A stretch of 64,000 nt of DNA. Source: Bradyrhizobiaceae bacterium. Lineage in GTDB: Bacteria; Pseudomonadota; Alphaproteobacteria; Rhizobiales; Xanthobacteraceae. Positions within the stretch are counted from its first letter, which is position 1, and each line of letters opens with the position of its first letter. Position numbers and translations under genes: made by a program. Shown here piece by piece: positions 24,643-32,799 of the stretch. Where the stretch lies: positions 1 through 64,000 of the forward strand of contig RXJJ01000014.1 in the NCBI GenBank assembly GCA_003963145.1, written 5' to 3'. The notes under the pieces are model-generated. The model worked only from the letters and a program-made list of their open reading frames with translations. It made no database searches and had not been told where the DNA came from.

Positions 24643-24670
24643 TTTATCTCACAGCTTACAGTGAGATAAA
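24643..24670. promoter_or_regulatory. Perfect 10-bp inverted repeat over the STAS gene start
   Basis: TTTATCTCAC (24643-24652), spacer AGCTTACA, GTGAGATAAA (24661-24670). The last base is the A of the start codon of the STAS gene and the right arm contains its only Shine-Dalgarno-like GTGAG. It could be a dimeric operator or an RNA hairpin that hides the ribosome-binding site. Confidence 0.7.
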
Positions 24671-25242
24671 TGAAGATAGTCACTTTACCCATGCTTCGTC
24701 CCGGTGTTGACCCCATCCTTGCGGGTCGCCTTTCGGGCCAACGCGCCTTCGTGGCAGCGCTCGAACAATTCCCGGAATTGGCCGAACCTGCGCTTGTGGT
24801 GCTCGACTTCACCGGTGTGGAGCTGGCGACCTCCTCGTATCTGAACGAGGTGCTCGTGCCCTTGCGCGATCATCTCCGGCTACGCCGTCAGCCCGGCTAC
24901 GCCGTCGCTGCGAACCTGTCCGAGAAGGTGCGCGAAGAAATCGAAGAAATGCTGCGCCGCTCGGGCGACGCGTTCCTTACTTGCGCTACCGACCCGTCGA
25001 GCCATATCACCGACGTCCAGCTCTGTGGGAAGCTCGACGACAAACTCCAGGAAACGCTGAAGCTCGTCAGCCGCAAGCGCGAAACCACCGCGGCGCAGCT
25101 GCACGAGGAATCCCGTTCGATCGACATGGTCGGCGCCACAGCGTGGAACAACCGTCTCGCATCCTTGGCGGCGAAAAGTCTCGTTGTGGAAATTTTGCAG
25201 GGTCGCACGAAGAAGTACCGGCCCGTTCTGGAGGTTGCCTGA
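24670..25242 (+). CDS. STAS-like (DUF4325-type) domain fused to a winged helix
   Basis: A 190-residue protein of two parts. Residues about 40-110 resemble the DUF4325 STAS-like domain (ALVVLDFTGVELATSSYLNEVLVPLRD), the fold of anti-sigma antagonists that bind GHKL kinases. Residues about 138-187 look like a winged helix (TTAAQLHEES, then ATAWNNRLASLAAKSLVVEILQG with basic tail TKKYRPVLE). This suggests a DNA-binding regulator whose STAS part responds to a partner, plausibly the HATPase protein encoded at 26694-27590. A perfect palindrome overlaps its start codon. Its stop overlaps the next gene by ATG/TGA, indicating translational coupling. GC content is high, unlike the flanking genes. Confidence 0.65.
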   Translation: MKIVTLPMLRPGVDPILAGRLSGQRAFVAALEQFPELAEPALVVLDFTGVELATSSYLNEVLVPLRDHLRLRRQPGYAVAANLSEKVREEIEEMLRRSGDAFLTCATDPSSHITDVQLCGKLDDKLQETLKLVSRKRETTAAQLHEESRSIDMVGATAWNNRLASLAAKSLVVEILQGRTKKYRPVLEVA

Positions 25243-25592
25243 TGGGACTGGATTTTATCCGTACCGCTGCGCCGGGCTTTAACCGTGTGCTCGATCGCCG
25301 TCTGGTCGAGATGCACTCCCCCACGCTCTTCAGCGGCGATATACCGATCGTTTCGCGCACTGCGCGCGCCGATCTCTGCGGCAACGCCATCGTGGAACCT
25401 GGCGAGAAGGTGCTGCTCCGCATCGTGGGGGACAGGGTAATTGTGCAGCGCCTAAACATCATCATCGCCGAATCATCCAACGCGCCAGCCGAGTTCGTTG
25501 CCCATCTCCGCGCGGGCGCGGGTATCGCCGAGGGTGAGGTCACGTCGGTGCAGCCCATCAGCCAAACCCTGGAGATAGGCATTTGCGAGTAA
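25242..25592 (+). CDS. Small hypothetical protein in the STAS module
   Basis: A 116-residue protein with no family I recognise. It starts MGLDFIRTAAPGFNRVLDRR and has alternating hydrophobic strands (EKVLLRIVGDRVIVQRLNIIIAE) that suggest a small beta-rich domain; one cysteine is in DLCGNA and one near the end (GICE). No signal peptide or membrane segment. Its start overlaps the STAS gene stop by one base and its end overlaps the following gene by ten bases, so it is a genuine coupled member of the module. Confidence 0.6.
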   Translation: MGLDFIRTAAPGFNRVLDRRLVEMHSPTLFSGDIPIVSRTARADLCGNAIVEPGEKVLLRIVGDRVIVQRLNIIIAESSNAPAEFVAHLRAGAGIAEGEVTSVQPISQTLEIGICE

Positions 25593-26707
25593 GCCCCCGC
25601 CCGCAGGATCAGCCCGTCACCCCGACACTCGGCCGCCAGCGGCGGCGCTGGGACGAAGGCGATGCTCTACCGATGGCACTTGGCTGCGTCGGCTGTCCCG
25701 ACCTCGGTACCTGCGGAGGCATCCGTAAAAAGCAACACGCCTTTTCCTGCCTCGACGATTGCTGCGGCAAGCCCGACACTTGCGATGGCATGTGCCCCAA
25801 CAACACGCTCGGCTTCCGGGACCGGATGCGGGAGGTGAACGGGTTGGAACTCGGCAACATTCTGCGCGCCGCACCGTGTGCGGCACCAGTTCTGCCCTCG
25901 TACATTCCCTACATCTACCATGGCAACCGCCGCGCTGCGCCGCTCGACATCGCGGCCGTCGCGCTACCGCTTCGCCGCTTCTACCGCCCAGATGGCCGCC
26001 CGCGCTTCACCAGCCGCGCCGAGGTCGAGGCAACATTCGGCATCGCGCCGTACACACAGCTTGTCCTAATAGGTAGCGGGCGCGATGCGGCGATCGAAGC
26101 GTGGTGGAGGCTGAGCGAGATCCGGGTGCCGTTGCTCGCGGAGTTTCGTGCCCTCGGCATCGCGATGATTACCGGGCCGAACTACTCGATGTTCACCGAC
26201 GAAGTACGCTACAACGACATGCACGCGATGAAGCGGATTGGGATGACGTGGCAAGAGATCGTCGGCGCCGGCATCCCCGGCGCGTACCATCTGAACGCCC
26301 GCACGCCGCACGACTACCGCCGCCTTGCAACCTTCATCGCGGCGCGTCCGGAAGTGACCGACGTGGCATTTGAATTCAAGACAGGCGCGGCTTGGCGCAC
26401 ACGGCTCCATTTCCACCTTGCCGAACTAGCTCAGCTGCCCGGACGCGTGGCTCGCCCGCTCCACTTTGTGATGATCGGGGGCATGACCGCGATTCCGGCC
26501 TTAGCGCGTGCTTTCAGCCGCGTGACGTACATTGACACCTCAGCCTTCATGAACGCAGTCCATCGCCAGCGACTGTATCTCAATAATGAAGGCAAGATGA
26601 AGAAAATTTCCGAGCTAACACTCATGGGTCAACCCGTCGACGATCTCCTCGTCGAAAACATCGCCACGATGCGCGCGCGAATTGAGACCCTGCTTAATGG
26701 CGGGTAG
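25583..26707 (+). CDS. DUF4417-like protein with cysteine-rich N-terminus
   Basis: Up to 374 residues from a TTG at 25583; an ATG at 25673-25675 (MALGCVGCPDLG) would give a shorter form of about 344. The N-terminus has eight to nine cysteines (CVGCPDLGTCGG, CLDDCCGKPDTCDGMCP), suggesting a zinc or Fe-S site. The central part, LLAEFRALGIAMITGPNYSMFTDEVRYNDMHAMKR, resembles the signature of DUF4417 proteins, which are frequent in phages and mobile elements, and the periodic strands suggest a TIM-barrel-like fold. The assignment is from memory and tentative. It converges with the HATPase gene with a 14-base overlap. Confidence 0.5.
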   Translation: MRVSPRPQDQPVTPTLGRQRRRWDEGDALPMALGCVGCPDLGTCGGIRKKQHAFSCLDDCCGKPDTCDGMCPNNTLGFRDRMREVNGLELGNILRAAPCAAPVLPSYIPYIYHGNRRAAPLDIAAVALPLRRFYRPDGRPRFTSRAEVEATFGIAPYTQLVLIGSGRDAAIEAWWRLSEIRVPLLAEFRALGIAMITGPNYSMFTDEVRYNDMHAMKRIGMTWQEIVGAGIPGAYHLNARTPHDYRRLATFIAARPEVTDVAFEFKTGAAWRTRLHFHLAELAQLPGRVARPLHFVMIGGMTAIPALARAFSRVTYIDTSAFMNAVHRQRLYLNNEGKMKKISELTLMGQPVDDLLVENIATMRARIETLLNGG

Positions 26708-27590
26708 TTGATCCAGGTACCATCGGCTGGCACCGAACGGCGGCGAGAAAGCCTATGAATGGTGTCTTCTGTGCCAAGCGCGCCGTTTTCAGTTCCGGCT
26801 TCGGGCCGCTGATCAGCAATGCGTGATCGCCGGAGCGAAAGCGCAGATCGGCGTTCAAATGTGTAAGGCCCAGGAACAGATCGCGAAAGCCATTGCCATG
26901 GCCAGACACACGGCCATAACGCGACACGTTTTCCTGAAGTGCCGCATGCATCGCGAGGCCGTGGTCCGTGAGATCGACGAACTCCTCGTCCTCACGCAAC
27001 GTCGCGAGCACGCCCACGCCGCTATCGGCAGCGACGAACTCGAATAGCGATGGTCGAGCCTGAAACGCCAGGATGCCTGTCGTGGCAGCGCTGGAATGCT
27101 CATGTATGTTGGATTCCATTTCTCGTAGCGCCGCTGCTAGGCATTGCGCTACCGGTTTGACGAGGCCGGCTGCTTCCGCCGCTGTCCGTGCCGCGATGAG
27201 AAAACGATTGCGCTGAAGATCATCGGCTTCGACCCGTGGATCAAACGTCGTTCGCATAAACCCGCGGTACCGTGTTTCATCCAGCCAGATATTCTGGTCG
27301 CTTGCGAGTGCGGCGCGAAGATCGAGCTGCGTGATGGAATCGAGCCAACCCGTTTGTAGAAGCGGCCCTGTTCGGCCGTTGCTGGCTTCCATCATTAGTT
27401 CGATCAGCGGACACACTTCTGTCGCCGCATAACGAACCGATGGTGTATCTTTGAGCCGGCCACGCGCGTGCGCACCTACGAGATCATCAACGACCTCGAA
27501 CGTTAGGTTTGCGCGCGGTGAAGGCCGACTTGGAAAATCCACAATAACGCTCAAGATAAAATGGGAATATTTGGTTGGTGAGCAACGCAT
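26694..27590 (-). CDS. GHKL-type ATP-binding protein (HATPase)
   Basis: A 298-residue protein whose C-terminal half has the GHKL (histidine kinase/anti-sigma/MutL) nucleotide-binding motifs: N-box REMESNIHEHS near residue 155, G1 box AADSGVGV near residue 188, and a G2-type loop SGHGNGFRDLF near residue 228. There is no histidine phosphoacceptor domain, sensor or membrane segment, so it is not a classical two-component kinase. The N-terminal ~140 residues are unassigned. Paired with a STAS-domain protein, it fits a partner-switching pair like SpoIIAB/SpoIIAA or RsbW/RsbV. It overlaps the convergent DUF4417-like gene by 14 bases. Confidence 0.7.
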   Translation of the reverse strand: MRCSPTKYSHFILSVIVDFPSRPSPRANLTFEVVDDLVGAHARGRLKDTPSVRYAATEVCPLIELMMEASNGRTGPLLQTGWLDSITQLDLRAALASDQNIWLDETRYRGFMRTTFDPRVEADDLQRNRFLIAARTAAEAAGLVKPVAQCLAAALREMESNIHEHSSAATTGILAFQARPSLFEFVAADSGVGVLATLREDEEFVDLTDHGLAMHAALQENVSRYGRVSGHGNGFRDLFLGLTHLNADLRFRSGDHALLISGPKPELKTARLAQKTPFIGFLAAVRCQPMVPGSTTRH

Positions 27591-27815
27591 TTTAGGTGAG
27601 TCGGCCCCAGTGCTGTGAGTCGATTTCTTACTCTTACCTCACATTTGGGCGTGCCCAACTGGCTCTCATGAACCGAGTCTTGCGCCTCGGCTTGTGCAGG
27701 CTGCTCTCCCTCGTACATCATATGAAGAGGAGCGGCGTGGATTGCGGGTAAATATATTCTGACGTTGCGCGCCGCATGCGGCGAGAGGTCTGGACCCCTG
27801 CTCGGCAATCTCCTT

Positions 27816-29246
27816 TCAGCGCAGGGGTTCATCTGAAAAGTACGACTCGGAGAGCCCGTACTCCATACGGATGAAATGGCGAGCGAGGGCATGGATCACT
27901 TCCGCGGCTGAATGTAGACGCCGAAGCTCTGGTGAGGCATCCGCATCGGAGGGAACAGCGTCTGATGCGTGAGCTGTAGCTACGCGGCAGTTCTCGAAAA
28001 TATAACGTTCGACAGCGATATCTTTGCGATCAGCATCGAAGCGCTTGATAACTTCAGGGCGGAGTAAGCGCGAGACATCCGTGTAGTTTTTGGCGATCCA
28101 ATGCTTTGTCGGGTTTGGCTTTCCTTGCTTCGATCGCTCTCTCTTTTCGAAGACCTTGTAGAAGCTTAGAACCTCGAATGTTACCAGCCCCGCATTGCGG
28201 GCATTCAACCCCTCTCTGTAGTAGGCCAGGCGCTGAAGCAGGTCATCGTCATCGGGGATAGATCTAGAAAATACCCATTGCGACGTCGTGTGGAACACTT
28301 CTTCAGAACGTTGCACTGGAACCGGCACGGGGTTACCCGACCAGCCGTACTTCAGCACCGCATGATGGTCGTCACACCAGCTCAATATACTGAGGAAGCG
28401 ATTGAGGAGTGTGCGCGCTTCTTCGGCCGAAATACGCTCGTTCGTTAGGTCCATACTAATCGAGTGAGAATTCTTCTTTGTTCTCGGGAAAATCACGAAC
28501 TGATGGCCACCAAACTCCACGCGAGTCGGCTCCTTTGGCCATGTCACATGGGTGTCCACCTCGAGATTTAGGAAGCATGAATTGCGCCGCGCCCCCAGCT
28601 TTCGGTGGAAGGCATTCCGCTCTTCCTCGCTCTCATATTCCCGCGAGTCGGTCTTGAGCGGAAGGTCGAGGTCACGCGAAGTGATGACCTCTTTGCGGAG
28701 GTGCTCGAAGAAGTCGCGCGTCAATACGAGTTGTCGCGCTGACGGGGCTCGCATCTGATCATGGTCGTAGTCCTTATCTGCACCCTCCCGTAGCAGTGAC
28801 ACAGCCATATGCGAAACATAAGAAACGACCTTCCGCTTACCGCCTTCGTCTAATATCACTTTGGCGTAGTATTCGCTTCCGTTCCGCTCATGGGCAATCG
28901 AGAGCGCAAAGCTAACCACGGACCTACACGCTTCATCGTTGGCAATTACGGCTGCAATCGACCGCAACAAGGTTTTAGATTCTCGAACGGACGCCGATGG
29001 TCCGCCGACCGCGCACAAACCACCAACGAGCAGCGAAACGTGTCCTGCCCAACCTGGCAGTGTGGGGAGGAATCCCAGCACTGCGCTAGAGATTTGCTCA
29101 TCCGTAAGGCGAACACCGGCATTTTCGCGACCGCGGGGCAGTAGGCCGTAACCTCGCAGAGTTTCGAAGCGCTGGAGGGTCTCATGGTAGGCTCCCGGCG
29201 CGGCTAGTGCCCGGTGCAGGATGTCGCAGAGGTGACGCGCGTACAT
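27816..29246 (-). CDS. Hypothetical protein resembling MauJ-labelled family
   Basis: A 476-residue cytoplasmic protein. The segment RFLSILSWCDDHHAVLKYGWSGNPVPVPV (near residue 291) followed by DDDLLQRLAYYREGLNARNAGLVTFEVLSFYKVFE is reminiscent of proteins annotated as methylamine utilisation protein MauJ, but no methylamine genes are present and I am not certain of the match. The C-terminal part is helical with conserved-looking ENCRVATAHAS and HALARHFIRMEYGLSES, which resembles helical HEPN-type ends; that is speculation. It is divergent from the DUF5677-like gene with 103 bases between starts. Confidence 0.45.
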   Translation of the reverse strand: MYARHLCDILHRALAAPGAYHETLQRFETLRGYGLLPRGRENAGVRLTDEQISSAVLGFLPTLPGWAGHVSLLVGGLCAVGGPSASVRESKTLLRSIAAVIANDEACRSVVSFALSIAHERNGSEYYAKVILDEGGKRKVVSYVSHMAVSLLREGADKDYDHDQMRAPSARQLVLTRDFFEHLRKEVITSRDLDLPLKTDSREYESEEERNAFHRKLGARRNSCFLNLEVDTHVTWPKEPTRVEFGGHQFVIFPRTKKNSHSISMDLTNERISAEEARTLLNRFLSILSWCDDHHAVLKYGWSGNPVPVPVQRSEEVFHTTSQWVFSRSIPDDDDLLQRLAYYREGLNARNAGLVTFEVLSFYKVFEKRERSKQGKPNPTKHWIAKNYTDVSRLLRPEVIKRFDADRKDIAVERYIFENCRVATAHASDAVPSDADASPELRRLHSAAEVIHALARHFIRMEYGLSESYFSDEPLR

Positions 29247-29349
29247 AGAGAACTCGATAGTCTAGCTTCATGGAATACACGGCGGCGCCCCTTCGAGCGG
29301 TCACCCGCACCGCTAGGAATCTTGGATCGGAACGATACAACAGTGATCA

Positions 29350-30957
29350 ATGCACATTGCCGGGCGGGTGCGCAACGACAGGAGTAGGATCTTGGCTGAC
29401 GAACTGCGCAAACCGGTCCTACAGGATCACATAGTAGTCAAACGCAAGCTCGTGCCGACCTTCGTGCACAAGCTCGGAGGAAAGCTGTCCCAATATTCCT
29501 GGACCCGCCAACTCGTGCCCGAGGCCCTGTGGATTGGTCTGGTCATCGACCATTTTGGCTATGAGGAGGCTCGGGGCTATTGTCGTACCTTAGGCCGAAC
29601 GGCCTGCGCGGCGATGGACGAGGCCGAGCGCTCGATGTTCGTTAAGTTCAGCGCGTTCGCAGAGCTTTCAGAGGCGATGAAGGTGTCGATGACGTCCGCG
29701 CTAGATCCTTCTATCCTCACAGCGATCCGTCAATCACTGGCGCCGCTGGCAGTCGTGGCGCCTGATCATCCTTTGGCGTTCTTGGGAAGTGTGGACGCCA
29801 CGCCCGAGCAGAAGGAGCGCTTGCCCGAATTGCTCCGCGAACTTTACGACCGCAATGGCCGCGTAGCGGTACTATCTATGGCACTTGGCTATGAGCTGGG
29901 ATTAGACCAAGGCAAGCTTCACGTCGCGGAGCCCTTGGTCGATGACCTTATTGAGCGGCTCAAGGTTATCAACCGCTATCCGGATACGGAGGAAGCGCGG
30001 CGCGCCGCTGGCGCCTTTCGAGCGGCGGCATCGAGTTTGTTCATGACTGTGAAGCTGGATGGCGGCGGCTTCGAGGACGACGCGTTGTGGGTAGAGGCGT
30101 TCTGGGGTTGTATTTCTGGTTTTGGTCCCTGCCATTTCCCGGACACTCTCGAAGATGAGACCACCGACAGCGAAGATGACCTAGAGCGGTTCGTCTTCGC
30201 TTTTCGCAACGCCGTTCGAGCAGATCTGCGCGCCAGACTAGCGAACTGGCCGCTGGATCTGAACGCGGTTGAGGTCTTCGAGGTGGTGACGGCACTCCTT
30301 TGCCGACAGGCGGCGCTGACCATGGAGATGGCATCTTCGCCGGGCGTCTGGACCCCGCACATTGCCCCCATCCTATTAAGGGCGATCGCTGACGTCTTCA
30401 TCAGCCTAGCTTGGATTCTGAAGGACCCTGGACCGCGGGCGCGGCGGTTTGTTGAGGACGGGCAGGGCGCCGTCAAGCTGCAGATCGCCCATCAGAAGCG
30501 AGCGCTGGAAGCCGCGACTGACCCGGAAGATGCCGAGGAACTGCGGCAGATGATCGAAATCTGGAGTAACTGGTTGGCGGGCCAACGGATGGAGGTATTC
30601 GTCGAGGTGAACCTCGGCAACTGGTCTGGTCTCAACGCGCGAAAAATGGCCGAGGAAGCGGGCTTCATTGACTTCTACAACTATGTCTATCAGCCGTTTA
30701 GTGGCGTCGCCCATTCAAACTGGGCCCATGTGAGCATGTTTAATACGGTCCCCTGCCAGAATCCGGCACACCGCGGGCATCGTGGCGCGGCGATCGCGCC
30801 TGTGCCGGTTGATCTGAACTGGCTCTATCTGGCGTCAAAGTATCTCAGCAAGACGTTCGGGCATTTTGACAGCGTGAATGGCCTAAATCTACCTCATGCC
30901 GCTTTCGATCTTGTCGGCGCGCAATTGTTGGAGGCGCCTGACGAGGCCGACAGCTAG
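29350..30957 (+). CDS. DUF5677-like hypothetical protein
   Basis: A 535-residue, mostly helical protein. The segment PILLRAIADVFISLAWILKDPGPRARRFVEDGQGAVKLQIAHQKRA (near residues 337-385) matches my memory of the DUF5677 family, with a later FYNYVYQPFSGVAHSNWAHV that contains conserved-looking H and W residues. Function of the family is unknown. The first 14 residues precede a TTG (29392) that would also be a reasonable start. It is transcribed away from the MauJ-like gene, and the two may be a unit given their shared promoter region and helical character. Confidence 0.5.
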   Translation: MHIAGRVRNDRSRILADELRKPVLQDHIVVKRKLVPTFVHKLGGKLSQYSWTRQLVPEALWIGLVIDHFGYEEARGYCRTLGRTACAAMDEAERSMFVKFSAFAELSEAMKVSMTSALDPSILTAIRQSLAPLAVVAPDHPLAFLGSVDATPEQKERLPELLRELYDRNGRVAVLSMALGYELGLDQGKLHVAEPLVDDLIERLKVINRYPDTEEARRAAGAFRAAASSLFMTVKLDGGGFEDDALWVEAFWGCISGFGPCHFPDTLEDETTDSEDDLERFVFAFRNAVRADLRARLANWPLDLNAVEVFEVVTALLCRQAALTMEMASSPGVWTPHIAPILLRAIADVFISLAWILKDPGPRARRFVEDGQGAVKLQIAHQKRALEAATDPEDAEELRQMIEIWSNWLAGQRMEVFVEVNLGNWSGLNARKMAEEAGFIDFYNYVYQPFSGVAHSNWAHVSMFNTVPCQNPAHRGHRGAAIAPVPVDLNWLYLASKYLSKTFGHFDSVNGLNLPHAAFDLVGAQLLEAPDEADS

Positions 30958-31037
30958 GATCGGCTACTGGCTAGTGCCGATCGCGGGCCAATGTCTGGTG
31001 CTCGCGCAAGCTGACATTCGGATTCCGAACTAGAGAT

Positions 31038-31628
31038 TCAAAGCTGCTCTTTCACAGCATCTGGAACTTTTTCGAGTGATGGCTTGAAATCTTTGAACGT
31101 CTTTTCGTTCTGCTTGATGCAATCGGCGATGGCGGTCAGCATGGTGCCGCCCTTGGTTTCAAAGCTCGCAGTAAAGTTCGGTAGATTACCCGGCATGACG
31201 AGAGTGAAGTAGCGCGTATTCCAAAGAGGCTCGGTAAGCGCTGTGGGTTTGACCTGTTGAATAATGATTGTGTTTTTGTTTTTGACGTTAAATATGAAGT
31301 CGAACCCGGAAATGAGTCCAGAATTGTTTGCCCCGTAGAGATTCCAGCGCAGCGTGCCAATGTCTGGTCCCTCGATTTGCCATTCTGTATCGTAGACTAA
31401 GACCCAGAGTTCGCCGTCAACAAGCGATCGGTGGATCTGAATGATTGAACCATCCTTCTTGGTCGCCTCACCGAAACAGGTGGCTTGACCGGTGTCGGTC
31501 TCGGCGCCGCCAATGACCGTCCAGAACCTGTCTGTCTCTTTCTTGTAAAAGGTCTTCTCTTCTGCCTCGATCAGAGTCGTGAAGAGAAGGGCCGTTAAGA
31601 AGGTTACGATTGGAAGAAACATCTTCAC
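31038..31628 (-). CDS. Exported hypothetical protein
   Basis: A 196-residue protein with a clear signal peptide (MKMFLPIVTFLTALLFTTLIEAEE) and a beta-rich mature part with two cysteines (TCFGEA, ADCIKQ) that could form a disulfide in the periplasm. No family is recognised. Its start overlaps the stop of the upstream lipoprotein gene by ATGA. It is the last gene of a three-gene minus-strand operon (32423 to 31038). Confidence 0.6.
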   Translation of the reverse strand: MKMFLPIVTFLTALLFTTLIEAEEKTFYKKETDRFWTVIGGAETDTGQATCFGEATKKDGSIIQIHRSLVDGELWVLVYDTEWQIEGPDIGTLRWNLYGANNSGLISGFDFIFNVKNKNTIIIQQVKPTALTEPLWNTRYFTLVMPGNLPNFTASFETKGGTMLTAIADCIKQNEKTFKDFKPSLEKVPDAVKEQL

Positions 31629-32047
31629 GGCAGCACCGTCACGTAGTTCTGGCCGTTAGCTAGGGGCTGGACGACGTAGTTCACCAAGGTGTCGGTCGTA
31701 AGCGCAAAACCCTTCTTGGGGGCCTCGACTCTGATCTTGGCGATCTCCTCCTCAGAAGCCTGCTTGGTAAATCGCATCATTTCGATGATGTCGGTGGTGA
31801 TAAGAACGGAGCAACGATTTTTGGTGCTGTCCTTATCAGTAGATACTTCTGTCGCGCTCTTGGTTTGAACGACGAAGACGCTCGGTGGGGCTTCGATAAA
31901 TTGTCCGAACTGCTGCTTGTCGAAGAGCTCTTTGACCTTCGACAGCACGGCGCTGTCGGAGCAGGGCGAGTCGTTACAGGCGGCGAGTAACCCGGTAATT
32001 GCAAAAGCTGCGGTCACGCCAAGCAAGCGGATCATTGATTTCTGCAT
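31625..32047 (-). CDS. Putative lipoprotein
   Basis: From the ATG at 32047 the product is 140 residues with a lipoprotein signal: MQKSMIRLLGVTAAFAITGLLAAC, the lipobox LAAC placing the lipidated cysteine at residue 24. The mature part has a second and third cysteine (SPCSDS, NRCSVL) and no recognised domain. A longer reading from 32098 would add 17 residues before the signal and overlap the upstream gene. It lies four bases after the membrane-protein gene and overlaps the exported-protein gene. Confidence 0.65.
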   Translation of the reverse strand: MQKSMIRLLGVTAAFAITGLLAACNDSPCSDSAVLSKVKELFDKQQFGQFIEAPPSVFVVQTKSATEVSTDKDSTKNRCSVLITTDIIEMMRFTKQASEEEIAKIRVEAPKKGFALTTDTLVNYVVQPLANGQNYVTVLP

Positions 32048-32051
32048 GACA

Positions 32052-32423
32052 TCAACCGAACAGCCACGAGGTAGGCTGGGGAATCGGTCGCCCGTCATTC
32101 AGGAGGATTAGGCCCTTAATGGTCCGGACCAGGGTCCAGACAAACCACCACAAGAGGATCGGTCCGCCGACATACAGGAAAAGAAGAAAACTTCCGACCC
32201 CGAGATAAAGCAGGCCGATCCAGAATGTGCGGACTTGAAACTGGAAGTGGCTTTGAAGAAAGCCGGTGGCGGTGGGTTTCTTGACGTAGGCGATTATGAC
32301 GCCGACCAGCGCGGTTATTCCGGTCAAAAACCCAATTAGATAAAGAAGATAGACTGCAAGAGCATAGCCCTTGTCGTTCGCGGCAGGTGTTTCCACTGCC
32401 GGCCGGTCAACTGCGTTGGTCAC
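32052..32423 (-). CDS. Small membrane protein, DUF4870-like
   Basis: A 123-residue protein with three predicted membrane helices (AVYLLYLIGFLTGITALVGVIIAYV, FWIGLLYLGVGSFLLFLYVG, ILLWWFVWTLVRTIKGLILL). The SHFQFQVRTFWIGLLY segment and overall layout resemble small Tic20/DUF4870-type membrane proteins. It is the first gene of the operon with the lipoprotein and exported protein, suggesting an envelope-associated unit of unknown role. Confidence 0.6.
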   Translation of the reverse strand: MTNAVDRPAVETPAANDKGYALAVYLLYLIGFLTGITALVGVIIAYVKKPTATGFLQSHFQFQVRTFWIGLLYLGVGSFLLFLYVGGPILLWWFVWTLVRTIKGLILLNDGRPIPQPTSWLFG

Positions 32424-32484
32424 TTAACCTGCCCCCTTAATTGCAAACATTGCCTGCTTTCCAATTCGGGAAAGTCTACGGGAA

Positions 32485-32519
32485 ATTGACGTCAATGTGC
32501 AATATAATGCGTCGCATTA
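32485..32519. promoter_or_regulatory. Two palindromes upstream of the XRE gene
   Basis: ATTGACGTCAAT (32485-32496, perfect 12-bp palindrome) and TAATGCG-T-CGCATTA (32505-32519, 7-bp arms around a single T), the latter overlapping a TATAAT hexamer at 32503-32508. They lie between the XRE gene (+) and the membrane-protein operon (-) and are good candidates for autoregulatory operator sites. Confidence 0.6.
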
Positions 32520-32547
32520 AAGTGCAACGCTATGGCCGTCTAGCTGC

Positions 32548-32799
32548 ATGTCGGATGACGTGCGGCGAATGGTTGGCGATAACGTTCGGAGGCTAAGGCT
32601 TGATGCCGAATTGTCTCAAGCCGAGCTTGCCGATCGGATGGGAGTAGATCGAGCGTACGTTAGTGGCTTGGAGCAAGGACAGCGAAATCCCACGGTTGTG
32701 AGCTTATGGCACGTTGCGCAGGCGTTAAAGGTGCCCATGCGTGCTTTCTTTGAAGAAGCGAAAAAGCGGAGTGCTAAAGAAAATCAGAGCAAGCGTTAA
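32548..32799 (+). CDS. XRE-family transcriptional regulator
   Basis: An 83-residue helix-turn-helix protein, about the size of phage or restriction-modification controller proteins. VGDNVRRLRLDAELSQAELADRMGVDRAYVSGLEQGQRNPTVVSLWHVAQAL covers the complete HTH_3 domain, followed by a basic tail. There is no convincing ribosome-binding site upstream, so translation may be leaderless or weak. Two palindromes precede it (32485-32519). Its 3' end overlaps the convergent phosphatase gene by 26 bases. Confidence 0.88.
   Translation: MSDDVRRMVGDNVRRLRLDAELSQAELADRMGVDRAYVSGLEQGQRNPTVVSLWHVAQALKVPMRAFFEEAKKRSAKENQSKR

Noticed and set aside
30958-30982. Dyad GATCGGC ... GCCGATC as terminator between convergent genes
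   Set aside because: Short stem, 11-base loop and no T-run; possible but unsupported.
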